DNA of 7,137 nt from Bacteroidales bacterium. GTDB lineage: Bacteria; Bacteroidota; Bacteroidia; Bacteroidales; UBA3824. Shown piece after piece: positions 1 to 7,137 of the stretch. The position numbers were made by a program, and so were the translations under genes. The stretch lies in the NCBI GenBank assembly GCA_016287995.1, contig JAEEXW010000142.1, positions 1 to 7,137 on the forward strand, read 5' to 3'. The notes under the pieces are model-generated. The model made no database searches and was not told the DNA's origin. It saw nothing but the letters and a program-made list of their open reading frames with translations. How positions within the stretch are numbered: the stretch's first letter is position 1; each line of letters opens with the position of its first letter.

Positions 1-1884
1 GAGTTCTTTGACTTCGCCGTTTTTGCAGTAAATCGGACATTTGAACCTATGGTAGACCTCAGACGGAACGCCGTCTTGAACCATTTGACTGCCTTTCATA
101 ACGATTCTGTTTAAGGCTTCGCCCGGAAGAATGTCGCGGAGATTCATTTTCGTGAATTCGCTTTTCGGGTAGCCTAACATTCTTTCCTCAGAGTTGCTGA
201 CATAATTGATGTTCAATGTTATGCAGTCAACTTTCCAAATCATGTCGGCGGTGTTTTCGGCAATCATGCGGTATTTTTCCTGAGAATCCGAAAGCCGTTT
301 CAAGATTTTTTGCGTTTCGGTAATGTCATGCGCCACGATGACGATTTCCGACGGGTAAGAGTCTTCGGGTGTTTTGAAAATAAGACTCATCGAAAGTTCT
401 ACGTCAACATAGTTGCCCGTATAACATTTTACTTTGCAGATAAAACGCATTTTGCCGTTGCGCGTTAATTCCGGATTTTCGAGCAGACTTTTTGAAAAAG
501 CGAGTTTTATGCGTTGGTACGATGAGGGTTCAAGAATTTCTGAAAGGCGTTTTTCCACAAATTCTTTTTGAGTGTAGCCCGTAAGTTCTTTGATTGCAGG
601 GCTTACAAAGATGGTTTGTTTTTTCTCGTAGTCGTAAATTAAAATAGTGTCGCTGCAATTATCCAAAATTGCAGAATATGTCTTGTTGAATTCCTTCAAT
701 TCGTCTTCTGCCGTGTTGTCTTTGGTAACGTCCTCAAAAACAGCTGAATAGCCTGTTACAAAACTGTCTTTTTTTATCGGTGAAAAAGTTGCTGAAAGCC
801 TTAGTTGCGAGGCATCTTTTCTACGGCAGAAAATTTCGCCTTTCCAAGCCTTTCCGAGCGAAAGTCTGCGCCAAAAATCATAGTTGAAAATCGGCAGACC
901 GCCTTCTGACCAAAACAAAACAGGCTGTAATTCAATAAGTTCCTGCAAAGAATACAGAGTGGCATTTTCAAAACTCTGGTTTGCGTAGGTGATTTTTCCT
1001 AATGGGTCGGTAATAATAAAGCCGAGATAGTTTTGAGAAACTGCCTTTTCAAAGATTTTTTGTTGGGTGTTTTCTTCCTCATGCTCCACTACGTGAATCG
1101 CGGGAAGGTTTTGAGTCGTTGTTGCGGGTTTGTGCGCTTTGAAAACTAAAATCAAAATCATCAATACCACAACTATTAGTGTCGCAAAGAAAATTATATT
1201 TACTTTGCCGAAAATATAATCGTAATTCTCTGAAAACAAAAAAGTTAGATAACCAAATTTTTTGCCAGCAGGATTTTTCAGTGCTATTGACAATAGGTGA
1301 GGGGCTACCTTCGCCTCCAAAGTGTCGCTGTTGAGATAGACTTTGGAACGGTGCATTCCTTTGGTGTTGAGTCTGTTAACTACCAAAAAATAAAATGGCG
1401 TTTCCGAAAAACTTTTGTCGGTGTTTCTAAGCCTTGATACAATCGTCGTATAAACGCTGTCGCCGATTGCTTTGTTGTAAGTTAAGATGTTGGCCTCGTA
1501 GAAGAGCGGCAAAAAATCCGAGGATTCTTTTTCTGTGAGTTCTTTGAAGTTGACATTTCCGCCCTTGTAATGATAAAAAATCACTTTACCAAGACTGTCC
1601 AAAACGGCAACTCCCGAAAGGTCGTAATCATCAATGATGTTGTAAACATTTTGTTTAATCCATGCAGTATCGTGCTGCAAAGTCATTTCAACAAATTCAT
1701 CGTATGAGGAATAATCTCTTACGATGTCCATGACGGTATTTTCACGGTTGCCTATCGTGTATATCAAATTTGACTTTTCGGTTTCGTAGGCATAGTTTTT
1801 CAGGATGTTGACATGGAGTACAAAAAACACTATCAACACCAGAGGCACAGCCAAAATCGAAATTATAATTCCTATCCTGTTCAT
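1..1884 (-). CDS. Membrane-anchored multi-PAS sensor protein (CHASE4-like input), C-terminus beyond window
   Basis: Reading leftward from an ATG at 1884-1882, 628 codons stay open to the window edge, so the protein is partial at its C-terminus. It looks like a signal-transduction sensor. Residues about 4-24 form a hydrophobic helix. Residues 27-228 should lie outside the membrane and carry DYSSYDEFV at 57-65, followed by a 'V-x-D-S-x-G-K-V' strand near 94-101, which resembles CHASE4 domains. Residues about 230-249 form a second helix, and no HAMP domain is visible after it. Three PAS units follow: about 278-387 (ITDPLGKITYANQSF, ending FEDVTKD), 403-524 (FVSPAIKELTGYT, ending AHDITETQ) and 538 to the edge (YRMIAENTADMIW, ERMLGYPKSEF). 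A short charged helix links the second and third. The output module is unseen. A histidine kinase is the usual partner, but a SpoIIE phosphatase or GGDEF domain is possible. The start is supported by GGAAG on the minus strand ten bases upstream and by the helix beginning directly after it. It is divergent from alaS. Confidence 0.92.
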   Translation of the reverse strand, partial: MNRIGIIISILAVPLVLIVFFVLHVNILKNYAYETEKSNLIYTIGNRENTVMDIVRDYSSYDEFVEMTLQHDTAWIKQNVYNIIDDYDLSGVAVLDSLGKVIFYHYKGGNVNFKELTEKESSDFLPLFYEANILTYNKAIGDSVYTTIVSRLRNTDKSFSETPFYFLVVNRLNTKGMHRSKVYLNSDTLEAKVAPHLLSIALKNPAGKKFGYLTFLFSENYDYIFGKVNIIFFATLIVVVLMILILVFKAHKPATTTQNLPAIHVVEHEEENTQQKIFEKAVSQNYLGFIITDPLGKITYANQSFENATLYSLQELIELQPVLFWSEGGLPIFNYDFWRRLSLGKAWKGEIFCRRKDASQLRLSATFSPIKKDSFVTGYSAVFEDVTKDNTAEDELKEFNKTYSAILDNCSDTILIYDYEKKQTIFVSPAIKELTGYTQKEFVEKRLSEILEPSSYQRIKLAFSKSLLENPELTRNGKMRFICKVKCYTGNYVDVELSMSLIFKTPEDSYPSEIVIVAHDITETQKILKRLSDSQEKYRMIAENTADMIWKVDCITLNINYVSNSEERMLGYPKSEFTKMNLRDILPGEALNRIVMKGSQMVQDGVPSEVYHRFKCPIYCKNGEVKEL

Positions 1885-1895
1885 TTAAGTTTTTC

Positions 1896-1928
1896 TTCCG
1901 GGTAAACCTTAAAAAAATTTCGGGTAAA
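1896..1928. repeat. Direct repeat TTYCGGGTAAA x2, 22 bp start-to-start
   Basis: TTCCGGGTAAA at 1896-1906 and TTTCGGGTAAA at 1918-1928 match at 10 of 11 positions, in the same orientation. They are separated by an A/T tract (1907-1917). The 22-bp period is close to two helical turns, which would put both copies on the same face of the DNA. The copies are the most G-rich part of an otherwise A+T-rich spacer. This arrangement suits a transcription-factor operator, but the role is inferred. The right copy overlaps the candidate -7 box of the minus-strand sensor gene. Confidence 0.55.
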
Positions 1929-1932
1929 GATA
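1925..1932 (-). promoter_or_regulatory. Weak candidate -7 box for the PAS sensor gene
   Basis: On the minus strand this reads TATCTTTA, seven of eight positions relative to the Bacteroidota -7 consensus TAnnTTTG, with the final G replaced by A. It lies about 40 bases upstream of the sensor ATG. No clear TTG -33 element is visible at the expected distance, so the assignment is tentative. It overlaps the right copy of the direct repeat, so a bound protein there would be expected to interfere with this promoter. Confidence 0.3.
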
Positions 1933-1954
1933 TAAAAAATTAAAATAAAAACAC

Positions 1955-1962
1955 TAACTTTG
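1955..1962 (+). promoter_or_regulatory. alaS promoter, Bacteroidota-type -7 box TAACTTTG
   Basis: TAACTTTG followed by C matches the primary sigma factor -7 consensus TAnnTTTG of Bacteroidota exactly. It lies 30 bases before the alaS ATG, which places the transcription start near 1968-1970 and gives a leader of roughly 22-24 bases. No TTG -33 element is visible. The upstream stretch 1931-1950 is almost pure A/T and might substitute as an UP-like element. Confidence 0.65.
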
Positions 1963-1976
1963 CGCAATAAATTTTT

Positions 1977-1981
1977 AAGGA
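1977..1981 (+). promoter_or_regulatory. Shine-Dalgarno-like AAGGA for alaS
   Basis: AAGGA ends ten bases before the ATG at 1992 and thirteen bases before the second in-frame ATG at 1995. The spacing favours 1992 as the start, although Bacteroidota initiation depends only weakly on Shine-Dalgarno pairing. Confidence 0.5.
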
Positions 1982-1991
1982 ATTTTTTAAT

Positions 1992-4616
1992 ATGATGACT
2001 TCAAAAGAAATACGCAAATCTTTCTTGGATTTTTTTGCGAAAAAAGACCATAAAATTGTGCCGAGCGCACCTATGGTAGTGAAAAACGACCCGACTTTGA
2101 TGTTTACAAACGCGGGCATGAATCAGTTTAAAGACATTTTTTTGGGCAACGAGCCCGCAAAATACAAACGTGTCGCTGATTCTCAGAAATGTCTGAGGGT
2201 CTCCGGCAAGCACAACGACCTCGAAGAAGTAGGTCATGACACCTATCACCACACTATGTTCGAGATGTTGGGCAACTGGTCTTTCGGCGATTATTTCAAA
2301 AAAGAAATCATCGACTGGGCTTGGGAATATCTGACGGAAGTCGTAAAACTCGACAAAAACCGTCTTTACGCGACTGTTTTTGAAGGCGCGGCAGACGAAA
2401 ACCTTTCCGCCGACGAAGAGGCAAAAGGCTATTGGCTGAAACATTTGCCCGCCGACCGCGTTATCATGGGCAACAAGCACGACAACTTTTGGGAAATGGG
2501 CGCGACAGGTCCCTGCGGTCCCTGCTCGGAAATTCACATCGACCTTAGAAGCGACGAGGAAAGGGCAAAAATTCCGGGCGTAGAACTCGTAAATCAATCG
2601 CACCCGCAAGTTATCGAAATTTGGAACTTGGTTTTCATGCAGTTCAACCGCAAAGCCGACGGCTCTCTTGAACCGCTTCCAGCAAAACACGTTGATACAG
2701 GAATGGGCTTTGAAAGACTTTGTATGGCACTTCAAGGCAAACAATCAAATTATGATACAGATATTTTTCAGCCTGTAATTCAAGAAATTGCAAGACTGAC
2801 CGGCATAAAATACGGTGCAGCAGAAAAAACAGATGTCGCAATGAGAGTTATTGCCGATCATATCCGCGCAATTTCTTTCGCAATTGCTGACGGTCAACTG
2901 CCTTCTAATGCAAAAGCCGGCTACGTTATCCGCAGAATTTTAAGACGCGCAGTCCGTTACGCTTACACGTTCTTGAATCAGTCAGACCCGTTTATATACA
3001 AACTTTTGCCGGTGTTTATTTCGGTTATGGGCGAGGCTTATCCCGAACTCACTGCTCAGAAAGACATCATCGAAAAAGTTATCATCGAAGAAGAAACCTC
3101 TTTCTTGAAAACGTTGGAAACAGGTATCAAACTTCTTGACAAGGTGGTTGCAGCGGCTAAGGGCGAAAACAAAACCGAAATTGACGGCAAAACAGTTTTT
3201 GTGCTTTACGACACATACGGTTTCCCGCTCGACCTCACCGAACTCATCTTGAAAGAAAACGGCATGACCTTGAACCAGAAAGAGTTTGAGACGGAACTCG
3301 GCAAACAGAAAGAGCGTTCGCGTCAGGACGCAAAAGTTGATTCTTCCGACTGGGTTGAAGTCAACAGTTTTTCAACCGAGGAGTTTACCGGTTACGACAA
3401 TTTGGAAGAAACGGTAAAAATCTGGCGTTACCGTCAGGTGGAGGCAAAAGGCAAAAAATATTTCCAACTCGTTTTCGACAAGACTCCTTTCTACGGAGAA
3501 ATGGGCGGTCAGACCGGCGATCAGGGTGTTTTGCAAAGTGCTGACGAAAAGATTTACATCACTGACACTCAGAAAGAAAACGGCCTCTCAATCCATATCG
3601 TTAAGGAACTTCCGAAAAACTTGAAGGCTGATTTCAAAGCGATTGTTAACATCGAAAAACGCTCTGCCTCAGAGGCAAACCATTCCGCTACCCATTTATT
3701 GGATGAGGCACTTAGAGAAATTCTCGGCAAACACGTTGAGCAGAAAGGCTCGCTCGTCTGCCCCGAATATCTGCGTTTTGACTTTTCGCATTTTTCAAAA
3801 CTTTCTGACGAAGAAATTGAAAAGGTTGAAGCGTTTGTCAACAAAAAAATACGCGAGGCTATCGCTTTGGAAGAATACCGCGATATGCCTATTGAAGAGG
3901 CAAAAGCAAAAGGTGCGATTGCACTTTTCGGCGAAAAATACGGCGACAAAGTTAGGGTTGTAAAATTCGGCTCTTCGGTGGAACTCTGCGGCGGCTGCCA
4001 CACTCAAAACACCGGCAAAATCGGATTTTTCAAAATCATAACCGAAACGGCTATCGCTTCGGGCGTGCGCAGAATCGAGGCTTTGACCGGCAAGGCTGCG
4101 GAAGACTTTTTGAGACAGCAGTGCGCAATCACCTCCGACTTGAAACTTACTTTCAAGGCAAAAACGGAAATCGCTGCATTGGAGGCTGTCAAAGCGTTGA
4201 TAGACGAAAACGCCGCTCTCAAAAAACAAATCGAGAACTTGCAGAGAGAAAAACTCGTTTCGGTAAAAGACGCGCTTTTAAACAAAGTGAAGACTGTTAA
4301 CGGCTTGAACGTTATCGCCGAAATCGTAAAAGTTGACAACAAGGATTTGTTGAAAGACCTTTCTTTCCAACTCCGTCAGCAAGTAGAAAATTCTTTCATC
4401 GTTCTCGGTGCGGAAATTGACGGTAAACCAACGTTATCTGTTATAATTTCGGACAACGTAGTAAAAGAGCGCGGTCTCAACGCCGGACAAATCGTCCGCG
4501 AGGCGGGAAAAGAGATTCTCGGCGGCGGCGGCGGTCAGCCTTTCTACGCTACGGCGGGCGGAAAAAATCCTGCCGGCTTGCAGAAGGCAATAGAAGCAGC
4601 GGTAAAAACGTTATAA
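1992..4616 (+). CDS. alaS: Alanyl-tRNA synthetase (AlaRS), complete
   Basis: This cytoplasmic class II synthetase charges tRNA-Ala with alanine using ATP, and hydrolyses mischarged Ser- or Gly-tRNA-Ala. The 874 residues match the usual bacterial length. The aminoacylation core has KCLRVSGKHNDLEEVG (motif 2 region, Arg69), FEMLGNWSFGDYFK (90-103), GPCGPCSEIHID (173-184) and motif 3 HVDTGMGFERL (233-243). The tRNA-recognition helical region follows (IRRILRRAVRY, 313-323). The editing domain has a complete zinc site: His564-x3-His568 in NHSATHLL, and Cys666-x3-His670 in ELCGGCH. A coiled coil at about 724-756 leads to a C-Ala/DHHA1 domain ending in GGGGGQPFYATAGGKNPAG (844-862). No key residue is missing. 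The start at 1992 is preferred over the adjacent ATG at 1995 because of AAGGA spacing. The downstream propeller gene begins 7 bases after the stop. Asp and Gln codon use shifts at about 2691-2960 without affecting the protein. The identification is secure. Confidence 0.99.
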   Translation: MMTSKEIRKSFLDFFAKKDHKIVPSAPMVVKNDPTLMFTNAGMNQFKDIFLGNEPAKYKRVADSQKCLRVSGKHNDLEEVGHDTYHHTMFEMLGNWSFGDYFKKEIIDWAWEYLTEVVKLDKNRLYATVFEGAADENLSADEEAKGYWLKHLPADRVIMGNKHDNFWEMGATGPCGPCSEIHIDLRSDEERAKIPGVELVNQSHPQVIEIWNLVFMQFNRKADGSLEPLPAKHVDTGMGFERLCMALQGKQSNYDTDIFQPVIQEIARLTGIKYGAAEKTDVAMRVIADHIRAISFAIADGQLPSNAKAGYVIRRILRRAVRYAYTFLNQSDPFIYKLLPVFISVMGEAYPELTAQKDIIEKVIIEEETSFLKTLETGIKLLDKVVAAAKGENKTEIDGKTVFVLYDTYGFPLDLTELILKENGMTLNQKEFETELGKQKERSRQDAKVDSSDWVEVNSFSTEEFTGYDNLEETVKIWRYRQVEAKGKKYFQLVFDKTPFYGEMGGQTGDQGVLQSADEKIYITDTQKENGLSIHIVKELPKNLKADFKAIVNIEKRSASEANHSATHLLDEALREILGKHVEQKGSLVCPEYLRFDFSHFSKLSDEEIEKVEAFVNKKIREAIALEEYRDMPIEEAKAKGAIALFGEKYGDKVRVVKFGSSVELCGGCHTQNTGKIGFFKIITETAIASGVRRIEALTGKAAEDFLRQQCAITSDLKLTFKAKTEIAALEAVKALIDENAALKKQIENLQREKLVSVKDALLNKVKTVNGLNVIAEIVKVDNKDLLKDLSFQLRQQVENSFIVLGAEIDGKPTLSVIISDNVVKERGLNAGQIVREAGKEILGGGGGQPFYATAGGKNPAGLQKAIEAAVKTL

Positions 4617-4623
4617 TATATAG
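4617..4623 (+). other. 7-base alaS / propeller-gene junction (operon-like)
   Basis: Only TATATAG separates the alaS TAA from the next ATG. No terminator hairpin fits and no purine-rich ribosome-binding sequence precedes the ATG. The downstream gene is therefore probably read from the alaS transcript, with translation by re-initiation or by Shine-Dalgarno-independent initiation. Confidence 0.6.
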
Positions 4624-7137
4624 ATGAGAAAGTTTTATATCATATTGTTATTAATGCTGTTTGTTGGTTTGGGCGGCGGTATCTCGCACGCCCAAATTAA
4701 ACAAATAGGCTCTCCATACACCAAAACGTATTCGTCGAAAGACTTTCCCGCCAACAATCAGAATTGGAGTATTACCAATGACACTTCGGGCGTGATGTAT
4801 TTCGGCAATACAAACGGTATTTTGGAGTTTGACGGAATCAAATGGACACTGACTCAGACACCAAAGAAGTCTGCAATCAGAGCCCTGGCTATTGACGGCA
4901 AAAACAATACGCTTTATGTAGGCGCGGCAAACGATTTCGGTTATTTAAAACACGAATCAAACGGTGCTGTACATTATATTTCGCTGATTGACAGTACTTT
5001 CAAAAATTACAACCCGAATATTTCTTCGGTAACGGTTTCGGAGAGCGAGGGTGTGATTTTTGAGTCGCCGGAAGTGCTTTACGTCTTGAAAGACGATTCC
5101 GTCAAAGAAATAAAACTTTCTGAAAATCAATTGGAAGGCATCAAAAAAGGCACAAAGTTCAAAGGCGTTTTCAAGGTCGGGGAAGATGTTTTGGTAAATC
5201 ATACCGGCATCGGAATTATGACCTTGAAAAACGGCGTGCTTTCAGTAAACCATGCTTTCCATGAGGCAGGTACGGATATTTATTCGGTGCTGAAAGTTGC
5301 TGACAGTTTTGTGGTTGTAAACCGCGAAGAAGGCATTTTTACCTCGCGTTACGGCAAATGCGAAAAACTTGAAATTCCGCTTAACAAACTGATTACCAAA
5401 GATGTATACACGGTTTTGAGACTTCATGACGGCAGTTTTGCTTTCGGAACGATTTCAAAAGGCGTTATCATCACCGACAAAAACCTGCGCGTCGTAAAAA
5501 CAGGACTTTTGCCCAAAATGCAGATTTATTCTCTTTATGAGGATTCGGGCAATCTGCTTTGGGTTGCAGGAAACAGCGGTATATGCATACTTGATTTGTA
5601 TTCTCCGTTTTCAAAATTCGACAACGTTTCAACCGGCATTGCGGGAACAATCCGTTCTGCGATAGAAAAAGACGGCAAAATTTATCTCGGAACCGACGCC
5701 GTTTATGTCTGCGACGCTGATTCGCTTAACAATCCCAAGTTTAAGGAACTTAAAAATCCCAACGGAAGAAGTGCCGTATGGTGTTTGGACACTTTGGGCG
5801 GCGTGATTTTGGGCGGCACAAACACAGGTCTTATAACGATAAAAGACCAAAAACTTTCTCCCGTGGACAAGGACAGAAACATTTTTAACTTTGCGCCTTC
5901 AAAAAACGACCCGTCGCTTTTGGTGGCAGTCGGCGGCAACGGTTTTTCTGTCTACGAAAACAAAAACGGCAGTTGGTCATACAGAAACGGTGTTGAAGGT
6001 TTCAACATCAAGGTCAGAAGCATTGACACCGACAGGCAGGGAAATTTCTGGGTATCTGAAAAGAGCAACGGCGTTTACAAAATCAACTTCAACGAGAATT
6101 ATAATTACGTCCGTGAGGTCAACAATTACAGCACTGAAAACGGTTTGCCGTCAGAAATCGGCAACTATCTTTTCAACACGGGCAAAGAACTCGTTATGGG
6201 AACTCCTGACGGTTTTTACAAATACGACAGCGATTCCGACAAGTTTTTCCGTTACTCAAAACTTAATGCGGCTTTCGGTGAAAAAGGCGGTTATGAGATG
6301 ATGTATGTTGACGCTCAGAACAATATTTGGATAAAAAGGGTTGTAAGCAGCCGCAAAGACCCTAACCTTCAACATTGGCTTTTGGAGCGTTACACTATGA
6401 CGGGCGACTCTACGGCGGAGTGTCAGTCAGGAAGGTTTATGCCGTATATGGACAAAATTTATTCTGTTGCTTCAATTGGAAAAGACTGTTACATAATCGG
6501 CAATCAAGACGGCTTTATCCATTATGACGAGAGAATTAAGAAGGATTTTTCAAAACCATACAAGGCTCTTATCCGCGGAATAGAAAATATTTACAACGAT
6601 TCGGTTATCGTTGGGGCTAATTACGGCGGAAAGGTGGTTTCTTTGCCGTATTCCGACCGCAGCATTAGAATAGAATTTGCGGCATCAAGTTACGAATATC
6701 CTGAGTTTTTGAGGTTTAAGACATTTTTGGAAAACAATGATGACGATTGGACGGATTTTAAGACTGAAACCAAAAAGGAGTATTCTAACCTTTGGCCGGG
6801 GACGTATGTTTTTCACGTTGTTGCAATCAATTGTTATGCTCAGGAAAGCAGGGAGGCTGTAATAACAATCCGTATACTTGCACCTTGGTATATGACAATT
6901 TGGGCAATAGTGTTTTATGTTTTGCTTTTGGCGTTGGTGGTTTGGTTTATTATAAAAGCGTACACGAAAAAACTTATTCGCGACAAACACAAACTTGAAC
7001 AGATTGTTGAAGAACGTACCTCTGAAATCCGTAAGCAAAGCAAACTCATTATGGAAAAAAATGAGGAAATTATCGAAAAAAACAAAAGTATTACCGATAG
7101 TATAGAATACGCTTTGCACATTCAGCAGGCGATGTTG
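4624..7137 (+). CDS. Exported beta-propeller sensor with Y_Y_Y domain, TM helix and start of SpoIIE-like phosphatase, C-terminus beyond window
   Basis: This partial protein is open for 838 codons to the right edge. Residues 1-23 are a signal peptide (Lys/Arg start, leucine-rich core, SHA cut before Gln24). Residues about 30-675 carry divergent two-component-regulator-propeller strands, for example YFGNTNGILEFDG (59-71), SLYEDSGNLLWVAGNSGI (304-321), IYLGTDAVYVCD (353-364), DTDRQGNFWV (469-478) and ENGLPSEIGN (505-514). Residues about 680-752 are a Y_Y_Y domain ending in the typical LWPGTYVFHVVA and ILAPWY. A transmembrane helix spans about 757-777, followed by a cytoplasmic coiled coil at 782-822. 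The last residues, NKSITDSIEYALHIQQAML, are the hallmark entry to Bacteroidota SpoIIE/PP2C serine phosphatase domains, so a ligand bound in the periplasm probably controls a phosphatase acting on an anti-sigma-factor antagonist or similar partner. The ligand and the partner are unknown. The gene lies 7 bases after alaS without its own visible promoter or Shine-Dalgarno sequence. The 4624 ATG is required to keep the signal peptide. A histidine-kinase output is less likely. Confidence 0.93.
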   Translation, partial: MRKFYIILLLMLFVGLGGGISHAQIKQIGSPYTKTYSSKDFPANNQNWSITNDTSGVMYFGNTNGILEFDGIKWTLTQTPKKSAIRALAIDGKNNTLYVGAANDFGYLKHESNGAVHYISLIDSTFKNYNPNISSVTVSESEGVIFESPEVLYVLKDDSVKEIKLSENQLEGIKKGTKFKGVFKVGEDVLVNHTGIGIMTLKNGVLSVNHAFHEAGTDIYSVLKVADSFVVVNREEGIFTSRYGKCEKLEIPLNKLITKDVYTVLRLHDGSFAFGTISKGVIITDKNLRVVKTGLLPKMQIYSLYEDSGNLLWVAGNSGICILDLYSPFSKFDNVSTGIAGTIRSAIEKDGKIYLGTDAVYVCDADSLNNPKFKELKNPNGRSAVWCLDTLGGVILGGTNTGLITIKDQKLSPVDKDRNIFNFAPSKNDPSLLVAVGGNGFSVYENKNGSWSYRNGVEGFNIKVRSIDTDRQGNFWVSEKSNGVYKINFNENYNYVREVNNYSTENGLPSEIGNYLFNTGKELVMGTPDGFYKYDSDSDKFFRYSKLNAAFGEKGGYEMMYVDAQNNIWIKRVVSSRKDPNLQHWLLERYTMTGDSTAECQSGRFMPYMDKIYSVASIGKDCYIIGNQDGFIHYDERIKKDFSKPYKALIRGIENIYNDSVIVGANYGGKVVSLPYSDRSIRIEFAASSYEYPEFLRFKTFLENNDDDWTDFKTETKKEYSNLWPGTYVFHVVAINCYAQESREAVITIRILAPWYMTIWAIVFYVLLLALVVWFIIKAYTKKLIRDKHKLEQIVEERTSEIRKQSKLIMEKNEEIIEKNKSITDSIEYALHIQQAML

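Larger units (their letters stand above)
1885..1991. promoter_or_regulatory. Divergent intergenic region between the PAS sensor gene and alaS
   Basis: This is a 107-base, strongly A+T-rich spacer that must drive transcription in both directions. It contains the alaS -7 box (1955-1962), a weaker minus-strand candidate box (1932-1925) and a direct repeat of TTYCGGGTAAA (1896-1906 and 1918-1928). The alaS untranslated leader would be only about 20-30 bases. That leaves no room for a T-box or any other structured leader, so alaS control here would act at initiation. I see no strong hairpin. Confidence 0.75.

Noticed and set aside
2509..2525. Tandem GGTCCCTGC repeat
   Set aside because: It encodes GPCGPC, a conserved motif of the AlaRS catalytic core.
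2001..2744. Long open frame on the minus strand across the 5' half of alaS (about 247 codons)
   Set aside because: It lies wholly antisense to a confidently identified alaS, has a Phe/Val-rich, domain-free translation and no promoter or ribosome-binding signal. It is a shadow of alaS codon usage.
3569..4342. Several overlapping minus-strand open frames and a plus-strand frame inside the 3' half of alaS
   Set aside because: All overlap the editing and C-Ala domains of alaS in other frames, have low-complexity Ser/Phe- or Lys-rich translations, and overlap one another.
4515..4535. GGC-repeat tract near the alaS 3' end, resembling a microsatellite
   Set aside because: It encodes the five-glycine motif conserved in the C-Ala domain of alanyl-tRNA synthetases, so protein function explains it.
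4605..4623. TTATAAT-like sequence as a possible promoter for the propeller gene
   Set aside because: It lies too close to the ATG at 4624 to leave a leader, resembles a sigma-70 -10 box rather than the TAnnTTTG type, and has no -33 partner.
5891..6301. 136-codon plus-strand open frame inside the propeller gene
   Set aside because: It sits in another frame of a region where the propeller frame shows conserved repeat motifs. Its translation is Thr/Ser/Arg-rich with no recognisable domain.
6685..7121. Open frames on both strands over the Y_Y_Y, transmembrane and coiled-coil region
   Set aside because: The in-frame propeller protein explains this stretch fully. The hydrophobic look of the minus-strand translations comes from the antisense of Lys/Glu-rich codons.

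Overview
The window reads as chromosomal DNA from a member of the Bacteroidota, most likely Bacteroidales or a near relative. This rests on four things seen in the sequence: the type of the alanyl-tRNA synthetase N-terminus, a TAnnTTTG promoter box 30 bases before that gene, start codons with weak or absent Shine-Dalgarno sequences, and a two-component-regulator-propeller / Y_Y_Y / SpoIIE-type protein, an architecture typical of this phylum. Coding density is high. I see no RNA genes, mobile elements, CRISPR arrays or integration scars.

Layout. (1) Positions 1-1884, minus strand: the N-terminal 628 residues of a membrane-anchored sensor with two transmembrane helices around a CHASE4-like extracytoplasmic domain, then three cytoplasmic PAS domains. 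The output domain lies beyond the left edge. (2) Positions 1885-1991: a 107-base A+T-rich divergent intergenic region. It holds a good alaS -7 box, a weaker candidate -7 box for the sensor, and an 11-bp direct repeat spaced 22 bp start to start. (3) Positions 1992-4616, plus strand: a complete alaS of 874 residues with aminoacylation, editing and C-Ala domains all intact. (4) Positions 4624-7137, plus strand: the first 838 residues of an exported beta-propeller sensor with signal peptide, Reg_prop-type repeats, Y_Y_Y domain, one transmembrane helix, a coiled coil and the first residues of a SpoIIE/PP2C-like phosphatase module. It runs off the right edge.

How the parts relate. alaS is housekeeping. 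The propeller gene starts 7 bases after the alaS stop with no visible terminator or promoter between them, so it is probably co-transcribed with alaS. The PAS sensor is transcribed divergently from the same short intergenic region. Two envelope-spanning signalling proteins therefore flank a tRNA synthetase. A functional link between them is inference only. I do not see a clearly undescribed system. The points most worth checking are the 22-bp-spaced direct repeat, the alaS-propeller/SpoIIE linkage, and a local codon-usage shift inside alaS.
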